From contig JBBHKE010003572.1 of assembly GCA_037447655.1 (NCBI GenBank), forward strand, positions 186,001-250,000: 64,000 nt of DNA, in the 5' to 3' direction. Shown here piece by piece: positions 63,529 to 64,000 of this stretch. The DNA comes from Zygnema cylindricum. Taxonomy: Eukaryota; Streptophyta; Zygnematophyceae; Zygnematales; Zygnemataceae. Within the stretch, counting starts at the first letter, position 1; every line of letters begins with the position of its first letter. The notes under the pieces are model-generated. The model worked only from the letters and a program-made list of their open reading frames with translations, made no database searches and was not told the DNA's origin. The position numbers and the translations under genes are program-made.

Positions 63529-64000
63529 TAGACGTGTAAAATTTGTAAATTTGCAAATAAAAGATGCGGTCCACGGCGCACGAGCCATGACAACCTGCCA
63601 ATTGGCAAAGGCCATGTGCCGTACAGGGTGGGACTCAAATACACCGAAACGGACGAGAAAATCTTTGCCCGAAGGTATCCTCTGACGCTATTTTTGACAT
63701 CAATTGACCTTCGCTGAAAAGACTTTCCGGAAGCGACTTTCTGAAGCGACTTTGCGTTTAAAACATAGTGGCGCAATTCGAACAGTGATAAAGTACGCAC
63801 GGAGAGATTATAAAAATTTAATACTTTTATACGAATCTTAGATTCTGCGCCTACGTGGTTCAATCGCAACAAATCGCGTAGGCGGTACTGTAGCTGACTT
63901 GCAGGTTCACACGAGCCTTGTCTTTCTCTCTCGTCGCGTTTCTGCGCCTTCCCCTTCCTCTGATTCGTCCTCTCTCGGTCCCTCCGATCGCCTCTGCTTC
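63529..64000. other. Unassigned end of window
   Basis: A 120-codon minus-strand ORF (63510-63872) has no recognisable domain. The last 100 bases are pyrimidine-rich (TCTTTCTCTCTCGTCGC) and could belong to a feature beyond the window. Confidence 0.4.

Overview
This is eukaryotic nuclear DNA. It is built almost entirely of transposable elements, and I found no intact host gene. Evidence for a eukaryote: Ty1/copia and Ty3/gypsy retrotransposons with LTRs, polypurine tracts and plant-type initiator-Met tRNA primer sites; spliceosomal introns in a transposase gene; families of short terminal-inverted-repeat elements; a tRNA-derived SINE; microsatellites and minisatellites; and a 10-N assembly gap. 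A streptophyte is likely. A charophyte alga is my best guess, because a gypsy element here carries a cytosine-5 DNA methyltransferase, a fusion reported from charophytes and dinoflagellates. The organism assignment is inference.

Layout. 1-1.5 kb: 3' end of a + strand copia. 1.5-4 kb: simple repeats and a hAT-type MITE. 4-15 kb: a dense, multiply nested field of short DNA transposons: family A (TA target duplication, ends CACCG), hAT-like elements (8-bp duplication, ends TAGTGTTG), a MULE-like family B (9-bp duplication, ends GGGAATTGC, very long inverted repeats), a MULE-like family C and family E. 15-23.1 kb: two minus-strand copies of one copia family joined across the assembly gap. Both keep an in-frame UAG between integrase and reverse transcriptase, in the context that drives plant-type stop-codon readthrough. 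23.1-26.3 kb: MITEs and a GC-rich island. 26.4-30.4 kb: copia LTRs and fragments of a second family (LTR family F), whose LTRs hold an antisense tRNA-Arg-like sequence. 30.4-34.9 kb: more MITEs. 35-40 kb: a decayed intron-containing DDE (pogo/CENP-B-like) transposon with acidic accessory ORFs.

41.5-50.4 kb: the main object, a gypsy element in the order gag, aspartic protease, DNA methyltransferase, reverse transcriptase, RNase H, integrase, GPY/F-like module, PHD finger. It is broken by stops and frameshifts and split by a solo LTR. It would have carried both a DNA-methylation writer and a chromatin-reader-like finger in one polyprotein. 50.4-56.8 kb: an antisense fragment of the same gypsy family, then a + strand copia with a SINE inserted after its primer site. 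57-64 kb: minisatellites and further copies of families A, B, C and hAT.

Nearly every coding region has at least one stop or frameshift. The longest open frame is the 804-codon gag-protease-integrase ORF of the second copia copy at 20-22.4 kb. Transposase sources for families A, B, C, E and hAT are not in this window, so those elements are non-autonomous here.
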